This document shows, in pieces, positions 8,079 through 16,503 of a stretch of DNA of 31,879 bases. Source of the DNA: Salibaculum sp035270045 (lineage in GTDB: Bacteria; Pseudomonadota; Alphaproteobacteria; Rhodobacterales; Rhodobacteraceae); contig NZ_DATFIP010000078.1 in assembly GCF_035270045.1 (NCBI RefSeq), forward strand, positions 1 through 31,879, read 5' to 3'. The notes under the pieces are model-generated. The model was not told where the DNA came from. It saw only the letters and a list, made by a program, of their open reading frames with translations, and did no database searches. The position numbers were made by a program, and so were the translations under genes. Within the stretch, counting starts at the first letter, position 1. The number at the start of each line of letters is the position of its first letter.

Positions 8079-8471
8079 ATGCCGCTTGTCGATGATGCCC
8101 GCGCCGTGCGCGCGAACGCCTATGTGCCTTATTCCAACTTCAAGGTCGGCGCGGCCATTCGCGCGGCCAGCGGGGCGGTCTATAGCGGCGTGAACGTCGA
8201 AAACGTGGCCTATCCCGAAGGCACCTGTGCCGAGGCAGGGGCCATCGCCGCCATGGTCGCCGCCGGGGACACCGCGATCACCGAGGTCGCAGTTATCGCC
8301 GACAGCCCGGTGCCGGTCTCGCCCTGTGGCGGCTGTCGCCAGAAACTGGCCGAATTCGGTGCGGCGGATGTGCCGGTGACACTGGCCACGACGGACGGTG
8401 TGACGGTCCAGACCACCATCGGCGAGATGCTGCCCGGCAGGTTTGATGCCCATCAGATGAGTCGGACCTGA
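8079..8471 (+). CDS. cdd: Cytidine deaminase
   Basis: Zinc enzyme that deaminates cytidine and deoxycytidine to uridine and deoxyuridine. The 130-aa size fits the short tetrameric class. YVPYSNFKVGAA lies at about 15-26, the zinc ligand and catalytic Glu motif TCAEAGAI at about 49-56, and the second zinc motif PCGGCRQ at about 83-89. GGAGG ends 8 bases before the ATG. It is the first gene of the cdd-deoA-deoB-add-upp salvage operon, with deoA beginning 4 bases after its stop. Confidence 0.95.
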   Translation: MPLVDDARAVRANAYVPYSNFKVGAAIRAASGAVYSGVNVENVAYPEGTCAEAGAIAAMVAAGDTAITEVAVIADSPVPVSPCGGCRQKLAEFGAADVPVTLATTDGVTVQTTIGEMLPGRFDAHQMSRT

Positions 8472-8475
8472 GCGC

Positions 8476-9780
8476 ATGAACGCCCGTGCCATCATCGCCA
8501 AGCTGCGGCAGGGCCGCAGCCCGGGACGGGAAGAACTGGCCTGGTTCGCAAGGGGGCTGGCCGACGGGGCCGTCTCGGACGCGCAGGCCGGGGCCTTTGC
8601 CATGGCCGCCTGTCTGAACGGATTGGGCGAGGAAGGCCGCGTGGCCCTGAGCCTCGGCATGCGTGACAGCGGTGACGTTCTGGACTGGGACCTGCCCGGT
8701 CCGGCGATGGACAAGCATTCGACGGGCGGCGTGGGTGATTGCGTTTCTCTGGTGCTGGCGCCCGCGCTGGCGGCCTGCGGTGTCTTCGTGCCCATGGTCT
8801 CTGGCCGGGGGCTGGGGCATACCGGCGGCACGCTGGACAAGCTGGAAGCGATCCCAGGCCTGTCGACCAGGGTGGAAGAGGCGCGGTTTCGGGAGATCAC
8901 CGGCGATGTCGGCTGCGCCATCGTCAGCGCCACCGGCAACATCGCTCCCGCCGACCGCCGCCTTTACGCGATCCGTGACGTGACCGCGACGGTGGAAAGC
9001 GTTGACCTTATTACCGCCTCGATTCTCTCAAAGAAACTGGCGGCGGGATTGGATGGCCTGGTGCTGGACGTCAAGTGCGGGTCCGGCGCCTTCATGAAGA
9101 CCGCCGAAGAGGCCCGCGCGCTGGCCGCTGCGCTTTGCGACACGGCCAATGACGCCGGGACCCCGACGGCGGCGCTGCTGACGAACATGTCGCAGCCGCT
9201 CGCCCCGGCGCTGGGCAACGCGGTCGAGGTCGCTGTCTGCATGGAGGTTCTGGCGGGCAACCGTGCCGCGGCGCCGCGCCTGCACGACTTGACCATCGCG
9301 CTGTGCGCGCGGGTGCTGGCCCTGACGGGCGAGGACGAGGCCGCAGCGACGGCCCGCGTGGAAACCGCCATTGCCAGCGGCCATGCAATGGAGCTTTTCT
9401 CCGCGATGACACACAGCCTTGGTGGTCCGCCAGACATGGACTCCGACTGGCGTACGCATCTGCCGAAGGCTCCCGTCGTGGGCGAGGTCACGGCCCCGCG
9501 TGCCGGGCACGTCGCGGTGATCGACGGCGAGGCGCTGGGTCTGGCAGTCGTCGCCTTGGGCGGTGGCCGGCAGGTCGAAACGGACCGGGTGGACCCCGCC
9601 GTGGGCCTGACCGAGGTCGCGCCGCTTGGCGCCAAGGTCGCGGCCGGTGACCCGCTGGCCGTGATCCATGCCGCCGACGAGGCGCAGGCCCATGCCGCCG
9701 CGCGGTCGGTTCGCGCTGCCATCACCCTCGGCGAGGCCCCCGCTCCCGCCGACCTGATCCTGGAAAGGATGGACCCGTGA
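8476..9780 (+). CDS. deoA: Thymidine phosphorylase
   Basis: Phosphorolyses thymidine (and deoxyuridine made by Cdd) to the base and deoxyribose-1-phosphate. The 434-aa length is normal for DeoA. The phosphate-binding motif KHSTGGVGD is at 80-88, followed by the pyrimidine phosphorylase signature SGRGLGHTGGTLDKLE at 109-124. Further family segments are DRRLYAIRDVTATVES and ILSKKLAAGLDGLVLDVK. The C-terminal alpha/beta lobe ends at the stop. The start ATG is 4 bases after the cdd stop, and the stop overlaps the GTG start of deoB, indicating coupled translation. Confidence 0.96.
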   Translation: MNARAIIAKLRQGRSPGREELAWFARGLADGAVSDAQAGAFAMAACLNGLGEEGRVALSLGMRDSGDVLDWDLPGPAMDKHSTGGVGDCVSLVLAPALAACGVFVPMVSGRGLGHTGGTLDKLEAIPGLSTRVEEARFREITGDVGCAIVSATGNIAPADRRLYAIRDVTATVESVDLITASILSKKLAAGLDGLVLDVKCGSGAFMKTAEEARALAAALCDTANDAGTPTAALLTNMSQPLAPALGNAVEVAVCMEVLAGNRAAAPRLHDLTIALCARVLALTGEDEAAATARVETAIASGHAMELFSAMTHSLGGPPDMDSDWRTHLPKAPVVGEVTAPRAGHVAVIDGEALGLAVVALGGGRQVETDRVDPAVGLTEVAPLGAKVAAGDPLAVIHAADEAQAHAAARSVRAAITLGEAPAPADLILERMDP

Positions 9781-10970
9781 CGCGCGCTTTTCTGATCGTC
9801 ATCGACAGCGTCGGCATCGGCGGCGCACCCGATGCCGGTGATTTCTACAACGATGGCGTGCCTGACAGCGGCGCCAACACGCTGGGCCATATTGCCGGCG
9901 CCTGCCGGGGGGGACATGCCGAGGAGGGGCGCGCCGGCGCGCTGCAGCTTCCGACCCTGTCGCGGCTGGGGCTGGGACATGCGCTGGAACTGGCCAGCGG
10001 CGTGACCGCCCCCGCCCTGATGACCGACCCGACCGGGGCCTGGGGCGCGGCGACCGAGGTCAGCCCGGGCAAGGATACCCCCTCGGGGCACTGGGAACTG
10101 GCCGGGGTGCCCGTGCCCTGGGATTGGCACTACTTCGACAAGCCGACCCACAGCTTTCCGCCCGAAGTTGTCGGAAAGGTCATGGAATTTGCCGGGACCG
10201 ACGGGATATTGGGCAATTGCCATGCCTCGGGCACGCGGATCATCGCCGATCTGGGTGAAGAGCATATCCGCACCGGCTGGCCCATCTGCTATACCTCGGC
10301 CGATAGCGTGTTCCAGATTGCCGCGCACGAGGACCTCTTCGGCCTGGACCGGCTTCTGACCCTGTGCAGCAGCCTGGCGCCGACACTGCACGCCATGAAG
10401 GTGGGCCGGGTCATCGCGCGGCCCTTCGTGGGCGAGGCGGGCAATTTCACCCGCACGGCCAATCGTCGGGATTTCGCCATCGCCCCGCCAGAGCCGACCC
10501 TGTGCGACTGGGCACAGGCCGCCGGTCGCAAGGTGCATGCCGTGGGCAAGATCGGCGACATCTTCTCGATGCAGGGCATAGACGAGGTGCGCAAGGGTGA
10601 TGACCGCGCCCTGATGGGCCACCTGTCGGACCTTGCCGCCGAGGCCGCCGAGGGGGCGCTGGTCTTTGCCAACCTGGTGGAATTCGACAGCCTTTACGGC
10701 CATCGGCGCGATGTTTCGGGCTATGCGCGGCACCTGGAATGGTTCGACGCGCAGCTGGGCAAGCTGCTGGGGCGGCTGCGCGACGGAGACCTGTTGCTGG
10801 TCACCGCCGATCATGGCAACGACCCCACCTGGGTGGGGACCGATCACACCCGCGAACGAGTGCCGGTGCTGGCCCATGGGCTGGGCGCGCGTGCGCTGGG
10901 GCAAATGACATTCACCGACGTGGCGGCGCTGGTTGCGGCTCACCTCGGGCTGGAAAAGGGCAGGGCATGA
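9777..10970 (+). CDS. deoB: Phosphopentomutase
   Basis: Converts deoxyribose-1-phosphate or ribose-1-phosphate to the 5-phosphate, feeding the products of DeoA and purine nucleoside breakdown into central metabolism. The 397-aa alkaline-phosphatase-superfamily protein has the metal aspartate in IVIDSVGIGG (Asp10), the phospho-acceptor threonine in GKDTPSGHWE (Thr101), and the C-terminal metal cluster VTADHGNDPTW followed by GTDHTRE. The start is GTG inside the GTGA overlap with the deoA stop. Its own stop overlaps the ATG of add by four bases. No deoC is present in this operon. Confidence 0.95.
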   Translation: MTRAFLIVIDSVGIGGAPDAGDFYNDGVPDSGANTLGHIAGACRGGHAEEGRAGALQLPTLSRLGLGHALELASGVTAPALMTDPTGAWGAATEVSPGKDTPSGHWELAGVPVPWDWHYFDKPTHSFPPEVVGKVMEFAGTDGILGNCHASGTRIIADLGEEHIRTGWPICYTSADSVFQIAAHEDLFGLDRLLTLCSSLAPTLHAMKVGRVIARPFVGEAGNFTRTANRRDFAIAPPEPTLCDWAQAAGRKVHAVGKIGDIFSMQGIDEVRKGDDRALMGHLSDLAAEAAEGALVFANLVEFDSLYGHRRDVSGYARHLEWFDAQLGKLLGRLRDGDLLLVTADHGNDPTWVGTDHTRERVPVLAHGLGARALGQMTFTDVAALVAAHLGLEKGRA

Positions 10971-11953
10971 CGTATCGCGACACCCCCAAGGTGGAACTGC
11001 ACCTGCACCTCGAAGGCGCGGCGCCGCCAGCCTTTATCCGCGGGCTGGCGCGCGAAAAGAACCTCGACCTGAGCGCGATATTCACTGCCGACGGCGGCTA
11101 TGCCTACCGCGACTTCGACCATTTCCTGCAGGTCTACGAGGCCGCTTGCACCGCCCTGCAAACGCCCGAGGATTTCCACCGCCTGACTTTGGCCGTGCTG
11201 GAGGAAAGCGCGGCCCAGGGCGTTGTCTATTCCGAGGCGTTCCTGAGTCCCGATTTCTGCGGGGGCGGCGACCTGGAAGCCTGGCGCGACTACCTCGCCG
11301 CGATCGAGGAGGCCGCCGAGGAGGCCGAGACGCGTTTCGGCATCACCCTGCGCGGCATCGTCACCTGCATTCGCCATTTCGGTCCCTACAAGGCCCGTCC
11401 CGCGGCCCGTTGCGCGGTGGAAACGCAGGGCCGGTTCCTGCGCGGCTTCGGCATGGCGGGCGCCGAGATGACGGGCCGGCCCGGCGATTTCGCCTGGGCC
11501 TTCGACTGCGCCCGCGAGGCGGGGATGCCGCTGACCTGTCATGCGGGTGAATGGGGCGGGCCGGACATGGTGGCCGACACCCTGCGCGATCTGACGCCGG
11601 CACGGATCGGCCACGGGGTGAACGCGATCAAGGACGCGGCGCTTGTGCGGACCCTGGCCGAACAGGGCGTGGTGCTCGAGGTTTGCCCCGGCTCGAACGT
11701 TTTTCTGGGCGCCACGGGCGACTGGCCCGATCATCCCATTGCCCGGCTGCGCGACGCCGGCGTCAAGGTGACGGTTTCGACCGACGATCCGCCCTTCTTC
11801 CACACGACCATGACCCACGAGTACGAGATGCTGGCAGAGACATTCGGCTGGGGCGAAGAAGAGTTTCGCGCGTTGAACATGACTGCACTGGATGCCGCGT
11901 TCTGCGACGCCGAAACCCGCGCGGCCGTGGCCCGCAAACTGGAGGCCGCATGA
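10967..11953 (+). CDS. add: Adenosine deaminase family protein
   Basis: Metal-dependent amidohydrolase that removes the amino group of adenosine (or adenine) as part of purine salvage. The 328-aa protein shows HLHLEG at 12-17 (metal ligands), a CHAGE motif carrying the catalytic Glu, a GHG motif with a metal His, and STDDPPFF with the metal Asp pair. The ATG at 10967 overlaps the deoB stop (ATGA), which selects it over upstream in-frame codons. The STDDPPFF wording differs from the NTDDP of classical Add proteins. Context with deoA, deoB and upp favours a nucleoside substrate, but adenine deaminase activity cannot be excluded from sequence alone. Confidence 0.88.
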   Translation: MTYRDTPKVELHLHLEGAAPPAFIRGLAREKNLDLSAIFTADGGYAYRDFDHFLQVYEAACTALQTPEDFHRLTLAVLEESAAQGVVYSEAFLSPDFCGGGDLEAWRDYLAAIEEAAEEAETRFGITLRGIVTCIRHFGPYKARPAARCAVETQGRFLRGFGMAGAEMTGRPGDFAWAFDCAREAGMPLTCHAGEWGGPDMVADTLRDLTPARIGHGVNAIKDAALVRTLAEQGVVLEVCPGSNVFLGATGDWPDHPIARLRDAGVKVTVSTDDPPFFHTTMTHEYEMLAETFGWGEEEFRALNMTALDAAFCDAETRAAVARKLEAA

Positions 11954-12588
11954 CCCACCTGCCGCACTTGACCCATGTGGAACACCCGCTGGTGCAGCAC
12001 AAGCTGACGCTGATGCGCCGGGACAGCACCCCCTCGAACCAGTTCCGGCAGCTCTTGCGCGAAATCTCGCATCTGCTGGCCTACGAGATCACCCGCGACC
12101 TGCCATTGACGACCGAGCGGATCGAGACCCCCCTGCAATCCACGGATGCCCCGGTGCTGAAGGGCAAGAAGCTGGCGCTGGTCAGCATCCTGCGGGCGGG
12201 CAACGGGCTGCTCGACGGGGTGCTTGAGCTGATCCCGTCGGCCCGGGTTGGCTTTGTCGGCCTTTACCGCGACGAGGAGACGCTGCAACCGGTGCAGTAT
12301 TACTGCAAGCTGCCCGACGCTCTTGAAGATCGCGCGGTGATCGCCGTGGACCCGATGCTGGCCACCGGGAATTCCTCGGTCGCGGCGGTGGACCTGTTGA
12401 AAAAGGCAGGGGCAAAGGACATTCGTTTCCTGTGCCTGTTGGCCGCGCCCGAGGGCATCGCCCGGATGAAAGAGGCCCACCCCGACGTGCCGATCGTCAC
12501 AGCAGCAGTGGATGATCGGCTGGATGACCGTGGATATATTGTTCCGGGGCTAGGGGATGCGGGTGATCGCATGTTCGGCACCAGATAG
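11950..12588 (+). CDS. upp: Uracil phosphoribosyltransferase
   Basis: Converts uracil and PRPP to UMP, the final salvage step for uracil released by the operon's pyrimidine phosphorylase. The 212-aa protein has the N-terminal VEHPLVQHKLTLMRR segment, SILRAGNGLLDG at about 79-90, the PRPP-binding loop DPMLATGNSSVAA at 134-146, and the uracil-binding C-terminus YIVPGLGDAGDRMFGTR. The start at 11950 overlaps the add stop by four bases. It is the last gene of the cdd-deoA-deoB-add-upp operon. Confidence 0.96.
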   Translation: MTHLPHLTHVEHPLVQHKLTLMRRDSTPSNQFRQLLREISHLLAYEITRDLPLTTERIETPLQSTDAPVLKGKKLALVSILRAGNGLLDGVLELIPSARVGFVGLYRDEETLQPVQYYCKLPDALEDRAVIAVDPMLATGNSSVAAVDLLKKAGAKDIRFLCLLAAPEGIARMKEAHPDVPIVTAAVDDRLDDRGYIVPGLGDAGDRMFGTR

Positions 12589-12653
12589 GGGAACAATCCC
12601 TTTACAAAATTGGTATTCTCCCGCATTCTTCCACAAAATATAGTGGGGGAACC

Positions 12654-14165
12654 ATGGGCAGAGCAGGCCTGATCGCAACCGTTCTGGTCTTGACCGGCAT
12701 GATGGGCGGCCCCGTCGGAGCGCAGAACCTGCGAAATCCATCGCCGCCGTCCGAACAGCCGCCGCAGGCATTCAGTGGCACGCAATTCGTGGATAGCCGT
12801 GGCTGCGTCTACGTGCGTGCCGGGCTTGGCGGAGCGACGAACTGGGTGCCGCGCGTGAACCGCGAGCGCAAGCAGCTATGCGGGTTCGCGCCCACACTGG
12901 CCGCCATGGTGGCCCCGGCGCCTGCGCCGCAACCTTCCCCCGCGCCCGAACGGACCCGGACCGCCACCGCCACGCCGCAGACGCGCCCGCCGGCCGAACC
13001 GGCCCCGGACCCGACGCCGCGCGTGCTGCGCCAACCCGCGCCCGAGGATGAACGTCCCGAGACTCGGCGCCGCATCAGTCGCGCCGAGGCCTGCGCCGGG
13101 CGCAGCGGAGTCCAGTCCAACATGATTTCGGCCCGCACGGGGGAGCCCGTCGATTGCGGCCCGGCGGCCCGGGCCACGGTGGCCTTGAGGCCGCCGCCGG
13201 CGTCTGCCCCTCGGCAGGCCCGCCCGACCCTGACCCGGGCGCAGGCCTGTGCCGGGCGCAGCGGGCTTCAGCCGACCCTCGTCTCGGCGCGGACGGGCGA
13301 TCCGGTTGATTGCGGCCCGGCCCCCCGGTCCTTGGCCACTGCCGATACGGGGACCTTGGGCAACAGGCCTGATGTGCCGCCGCGTCGCGCGGGCCCGCGC
13401 CGGATGACCATGGCCGAGCTTTGCGTCGAACAGGCCCGCAGCGATCGGCGTTTCGTGAACGCGCGCACGGGGCGGCCCGTCTCTTGCACGATGCCCGGCG
13501 CGACCACGGACCCCAGGCCGCAGCCGCGCGGGCTGCGGATCGCGCTGTCGGTGCCGGCGGCGCCCTATGCCAACCCGCTTGACCGGGCGCCTGGATCGAC
13601 TGCCCGGGGGCCGCGGGCCACGGGCAGCCGGACCGGCCCCGCAGCATATTCCAACCCCTTGGACAGCGCACCGGGCAGCACCGGCGCCGGGCAACCCCAG
13701 GTCACACGCGCCGATACCGGGTGGCTGCTTGGCGCCCCCGCGCCCTTTTCCAACCCGGTGGGCGCGCGTCAGGATATCACCCCCGACCCGCCCGAGGGGT
13801 ACGAGACCGCTTGGAACGACGGGCGTTTGAACCCCGATCGAGGAGTGCCGAGCCGCGTCCGTTACGCCACGCGGTCCGCCGCGCCCGAAGCCAACCCGGC
13901 GCCCGCGCCGCAGCCGTCCGGGGGTGACGCGCTCTCGGGGCACCGCTACGTGCAGGTGACTACATTGACCAGCCGCGCGGCCGCGCAGGACGTGGCCCGT
14001 GGCTTGCGTGACCGGGGTCTGCCCATGCGCATAGGCGTCTACACCCGCGATGGCACGGAATACCGCATGGTTCTGGCTGGACCCTTCACATCCGACAGCG
14101 GGCTTCGGCACGCCTTGTCCACCGCACGCGGCGCGGGATACCAAGGCGCCTTCACCCGCCGCTGA
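12654..14165 (+). CDS. Exported SPOR-domain protein with internal Cys-pair repeats
   Basis: 503-aa protein. Residues 1-23 form a signal peptide (MGRAGLIATVLVLTGMMGGP, cleavage near AQN), so it acts in the periplasm. After it come a conserved GTQFVDSRGCVYVRAG segment with Cys51 and Cys76, a Pro/Ala-rich linker, and three repeats at 141-169, 193-221 and 251-279. Each repeat has two Cys exactly 21 residues apart and an ARTGxPV core. Three Asn-Pro motifs follow (YANPLD, YSNPLD, FSNPVG at about 305, 332 and 365). The C-terminus (about 430-503) is a SPOR domain (RYVQVTTLTSRAAAQDVARGLRDRG up to the Gly-Phe end), a fold that binds denuded peptidoglycan at division sites. GGGGGAA precedes the ATG. The role of the repeats is unknown. 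Confidence 0.85.
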   Translation: MGRAGLIATVLVLTGMMGGPVGAQNLRNPSPPSEQPPQAFSGTQFVDSRGCVYVRAGLGGATNWVPRVNRERKQLCGFAPTLAAMVAPAPAPQPSPAPERTRTATATPQTRPPAEPAPDPTPRVLRQPAPEDERPETRRRISRAEACAGRSGVQSNMISARTGEPVDCGPAARATVALRPPPASAPRQARPTLTRAQACAGRSGLQPTLVSARTGDPVDCGPAPRSLATADTGTLGNRPDVPPRRAGPRRMTMAELCVEQARSDRRFVNARTGRPVSCTMPGATTDPRPQPRGLRIALSVPAAPYANPLDRAPGSTARGPRATGSRTGPAAYSNPLDSAPGSTGAGQPQVTRADTGWLLGAPAPFSNPVGARQDITPDPPEGYETAWNDGRLNPDRGVPSRVRYATRSAAPEANPAPAPQPSGGDALSGHRYVQVTTLTSRAAAQDVARGLRDRGLPMRIGVYTRDGTEYRMVLAGPFTSDSGLRHALSTARGAGYQGAFTRR

Positions 14166-14186
14166 CCGGGTCTCCCGGGGGAGAGG

Positions 14187-14206
14187 CTCCGCATGGCTGT
14201 GCGGGG
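14187..14206 (+). terminator. Candidate terminator after the SPOR gene
   Basis: Stem CTCCGCA (14187-14193) with TGCGGGG (14200-14206), one G-T pair, 6-base loop, followed by TCTTTCCTTCT. The T-tract is imperfect, so this is a moderate candidate. Confidence 0.45.
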
Positions 14207-14243
14207 TCTTTCCTTCTGCGGGCCTTGTGCGGGTGCGGCAACC

Positions 14244-14265
14244 GGCCCCGGCGCAGGCCGGGGCC
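14244..14265. terminator. Strong GC hairpin between convergent SPOR and fadB genes
   Basis: Arms GGCCCCGGC (14244-14252) and GCCGGGGCC (14257-14265) are perfect complements with a 4-base loop, between two convergent stops. There is no adjacent T-run. It may block read-through in either direction or stabilise transcript ends. Confidence 0.45.
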
Positions 14266-14300
14266 GCACCGACTGGCGCGGCCCCTTTTCGTGACCTGGC

Positions 14301-16493
14301 TCAGGCCGCCTTGCTGTCCTGTCCGGTGCCGAAGCGGCCATAGAAGCTCTGACCATTCTCGGCCATCTCGCGCAACAGGGCCGGGCAGGCGAAGCGGTCG
14401 CCGTGGGCCGCCGCCAGCTGGTCACAGCGTTCGGCGGCATATGGCGTGCCGAGCATGTCGAGCCAGCCGAACGGCCCACCCGACCACGGTGCGAAGCCCC
14501 AGCCGAGGATGGCGCCCACGTCGCCTTCGCGGACGTCCTCCAGCACACCCTCTTGGAGCGCGCGCACCGCTTCCAGCACCTGTGCGAACAACAGCCGGTG
14601 CTGCACCTCGGTCAGGTCGGGCTGCGTCTCGGCCTGCTCGTATCGTTCGGTCAGACCGTCCCAGAGGCCTTGCCGCTTGCCCTTGTCGTCATAGGCGTAG
14701 AACCCGGCGTTGGCCTTGCGGCCCAGGCGGCCTTCGTCGGCCATCCAGAACAGGACCTCGTCCACCTCTTCATTGGGATAGGCATCGCCCATGGCGGCCT
14801 TGGTGGCCTTGGCGATCTTCACGCCAAGGTCGATCGAGGTCTCGTCGGTCAGTTGCAGCGGGCCCAGCGGCATGCCCACCAGCTTGGCGGCATTCTCGAT
14901 CAGGGCCGGGGTGACGCCCTCTTTCACCATGCGGATCCCCTCGTTGATATAGGGGATGATGCAGCGGTTCGCGTAGAAGAAGCGTTCATCGTTCACGACG
15001 ATCGGCGTCTTGCGGATCTGGCGCACGTAATCGAGTGCCTTGGCCACCGCGCGGTCGCCCGTTTCCTTGCCCTTGATGATTTCCACCAGCGCCATCTTTT
15101 CCACGGGGCTGAAGAAGTGGATACCGATGAACTGGCCGGGACTGTCGGAGGCCTTGGCCAGTTGCGTGATCGGCAGCGTGGAGGTGTTGGAGGCGAATAT
15201 GCAGTCCGCGCCCACGGCATCGAGCACCTTATTCGTCACCTCGGCCTTGACGCCCATGTCCTCGAACACCGCCTCGATGATCAGGTCGCATCCTTCCAGC
15301 GCGGCATAGTCATCCGTGGCGGTGATCAGGTCCAGCGTCGCGGCCTTCTTTTCCTCGGTTGCCTTGCCGCGTTTGATCCCTTTGTCCATGTAGTCGGCGG
15401 TATGGGCCTTGCCCTTTTCGGCGGCCTCGGCCGACTGGTCGACCAGCACCACTTCCATCCCGGCCATGGCCGAGACCAGCGTGATACCGGCCCCCATCAT
15501 GCCTGCGCCCAGCACGCCGACCTTCTTGACCGTCTGGTCTTGCACGTCGGGGCGGTTGGCACCCTTTTCCAGCGCTTCCTTGTTGATGAAGAGGCTGCGG
15601 ATCATGTTGGCCGACGAGGGGTTCATCAGCACGTGGGTGAACCAGCGCGCCTCGATCTTGAGCGCGGTGTCGAAAGGCACCATGGCGCCTTCGTAGACCG
15701 CGCTCAGAAGCGCCTTGGCCGCGGGATAGACACCCTTGGTGCGGCCGTTGACCATGGCACTGGCGCCCACGAAGGTCATGAAGCCCGCCGGATGGTAGGG
15801 CGCGCCGCCCGGCATCTTGTATCCCTTTTCATCCCAGGGCTTGACGATATTGGGCTCTGAAAGGACCCATTCCTTCGCGGCTGTCACGGGGTCATCCACG
15901 ACCTCGTCGATGACACCGGCCGCCTTGGCCTTTTTCGGGTCGTTGAGCTTGCCTTCCAGCAGCAGCGGGCTGGCTGCCATGGCGCCCATCTTGCGCACCA
16001 ACCGCGTGGTGCCGCCAGCACCGGGGAAGATGCCGACCATGATTTCCGGCAGGCCGATCTTGGCCTTCGGGTTGTCGGCGGCAAAGATGCGGTGGCAGGC
16101 CAGGGGCAGTTCCAGCCCGATCCCCAGCGCAGTGCCGGGCAGGGCTGCGGCGATGGGCTTGCCGCCCTTGTTGCGTTCGTCCATGCCCGCGCGCTCGATC
16201 TTGCGCAGCATGTGGTGGCCGGCCATCGTGAAATCGAACAGCGCCTTTGCGGGGTCATCCCCGGCTTCGTCGCGGATCGAGGCCAGCGTGTTCAGGTCCA
16301 TGCCGCCGGCGAAATCGCGCTTGGCGCTGTTGATGACGATGCCCTTGACGGCCTCGTCGGCCAGTGCCGCGTCGATCAGGCCGTTCAACTCCTGCATGGA
16401 GTCGCGGGTCATGACGTTCATGGACCGGCCCGGCATGTCCCAGGTGATGATGGCGACGCCCTCGGCGTCGGTTGTCATGGTAAAATCGGTCAT
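14301..16493 (-). CDS. fadB: Bifunctional enoyl-CoA hydratase / 3-hydroxyacyl-CoA dehydrogenase
   Basis: Catalyses hydration of enoyl-CoA and NAD-dependent oxidation of 3-hydroxyacyl-CoA in beta-oxidation. The 730-aa protein has an N-terminal crotonase domain with the two acidic residues expected for hydratase activity (Glu128 in GLELPLACH and Glu150 in GLPEIMVG), and a dehydrogenase domain starting near 323 with the NAD loop GAGMMGAGI at 329-337. HFFSPVEKM carries the catalytic His. A C-terminal dehydrogenase repeat follows. The ATG at 16493 has AAGGGGG just upstream. It starts 10 bp after the fadA stop, so the ribosome site overlaps the end of fadA: translationally linked FadA/FadB subunits, last genes of the operon. 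Confidence 0.94.
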   Translation of the reverse strand: MTDFTMTTDAEGVAIITWDMPGRSMNVMTRDSMQELNGLIDAALADEAVKGIVINSAKRDFAGGMDLNTLASIRDEAGDDPAKALFDFTMAGHHMLRKIERAGMDERNKGGKPIAAALPGTALGIGLELPLACHRIFAADNPKAKIGLPEIMVGIFPGAGGTTRLVRKMGAMAASPLLLEGKLNDPKKAKAAGVIDEVVDDPVTAAKEWVLSEPNIVKPWDEKGYKMPGGAPYHPAGFMTFVGASAMVNGRTKGVYPAAKALLSAVYEGAMVPFDTALKIEARWFTHVLMNPSSANMIRSLFINKEALEKGANRPDVQDQTVKKVGVLGAGMMGAGITLVSAMAGMEVVLVDQSAEAAEKGKAHTADYMDKGIKRGKATEEKKAATLDLITATDDYAALEGCDLIIEAVFEDMGVKAEVTNKVLDAVGADCIFASNTSTLPITQLAKASDSPGQFIGIHFFSPVEKMALVEIIKGKETGDRAVAKALDYVRQIRKTPIVVNDERFFYANRCIIPYINEGIRMVKEGVTPALIENAAKLVGMPLGPLQLTDETSIDLGVKIAKATKAAMGDAYPNEEVDEVLFWMADEGRLGRKANAGFYAYDDKGKRQGLWDGLTERYEQAETQPDLTEVQHRLLFAQVLEAVRALQEGVLEDVREGDVGAILGWGFAPWSGGPFGWLDMLGTPYAAERCDQLAAAHGDRFACPALLREMAENGQSFYGRFGTGQDSKAA

Positions 16494-16503
16494 GTCTGCC
16501 CCC

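Noticed and set aside
8964..10943. 659-codon minus-strand frame opposite deoA and deoB
   Set aside because: The sense genes carry complete catalytic motifs and 4-bp operon overlaps; the antisense frame has none.
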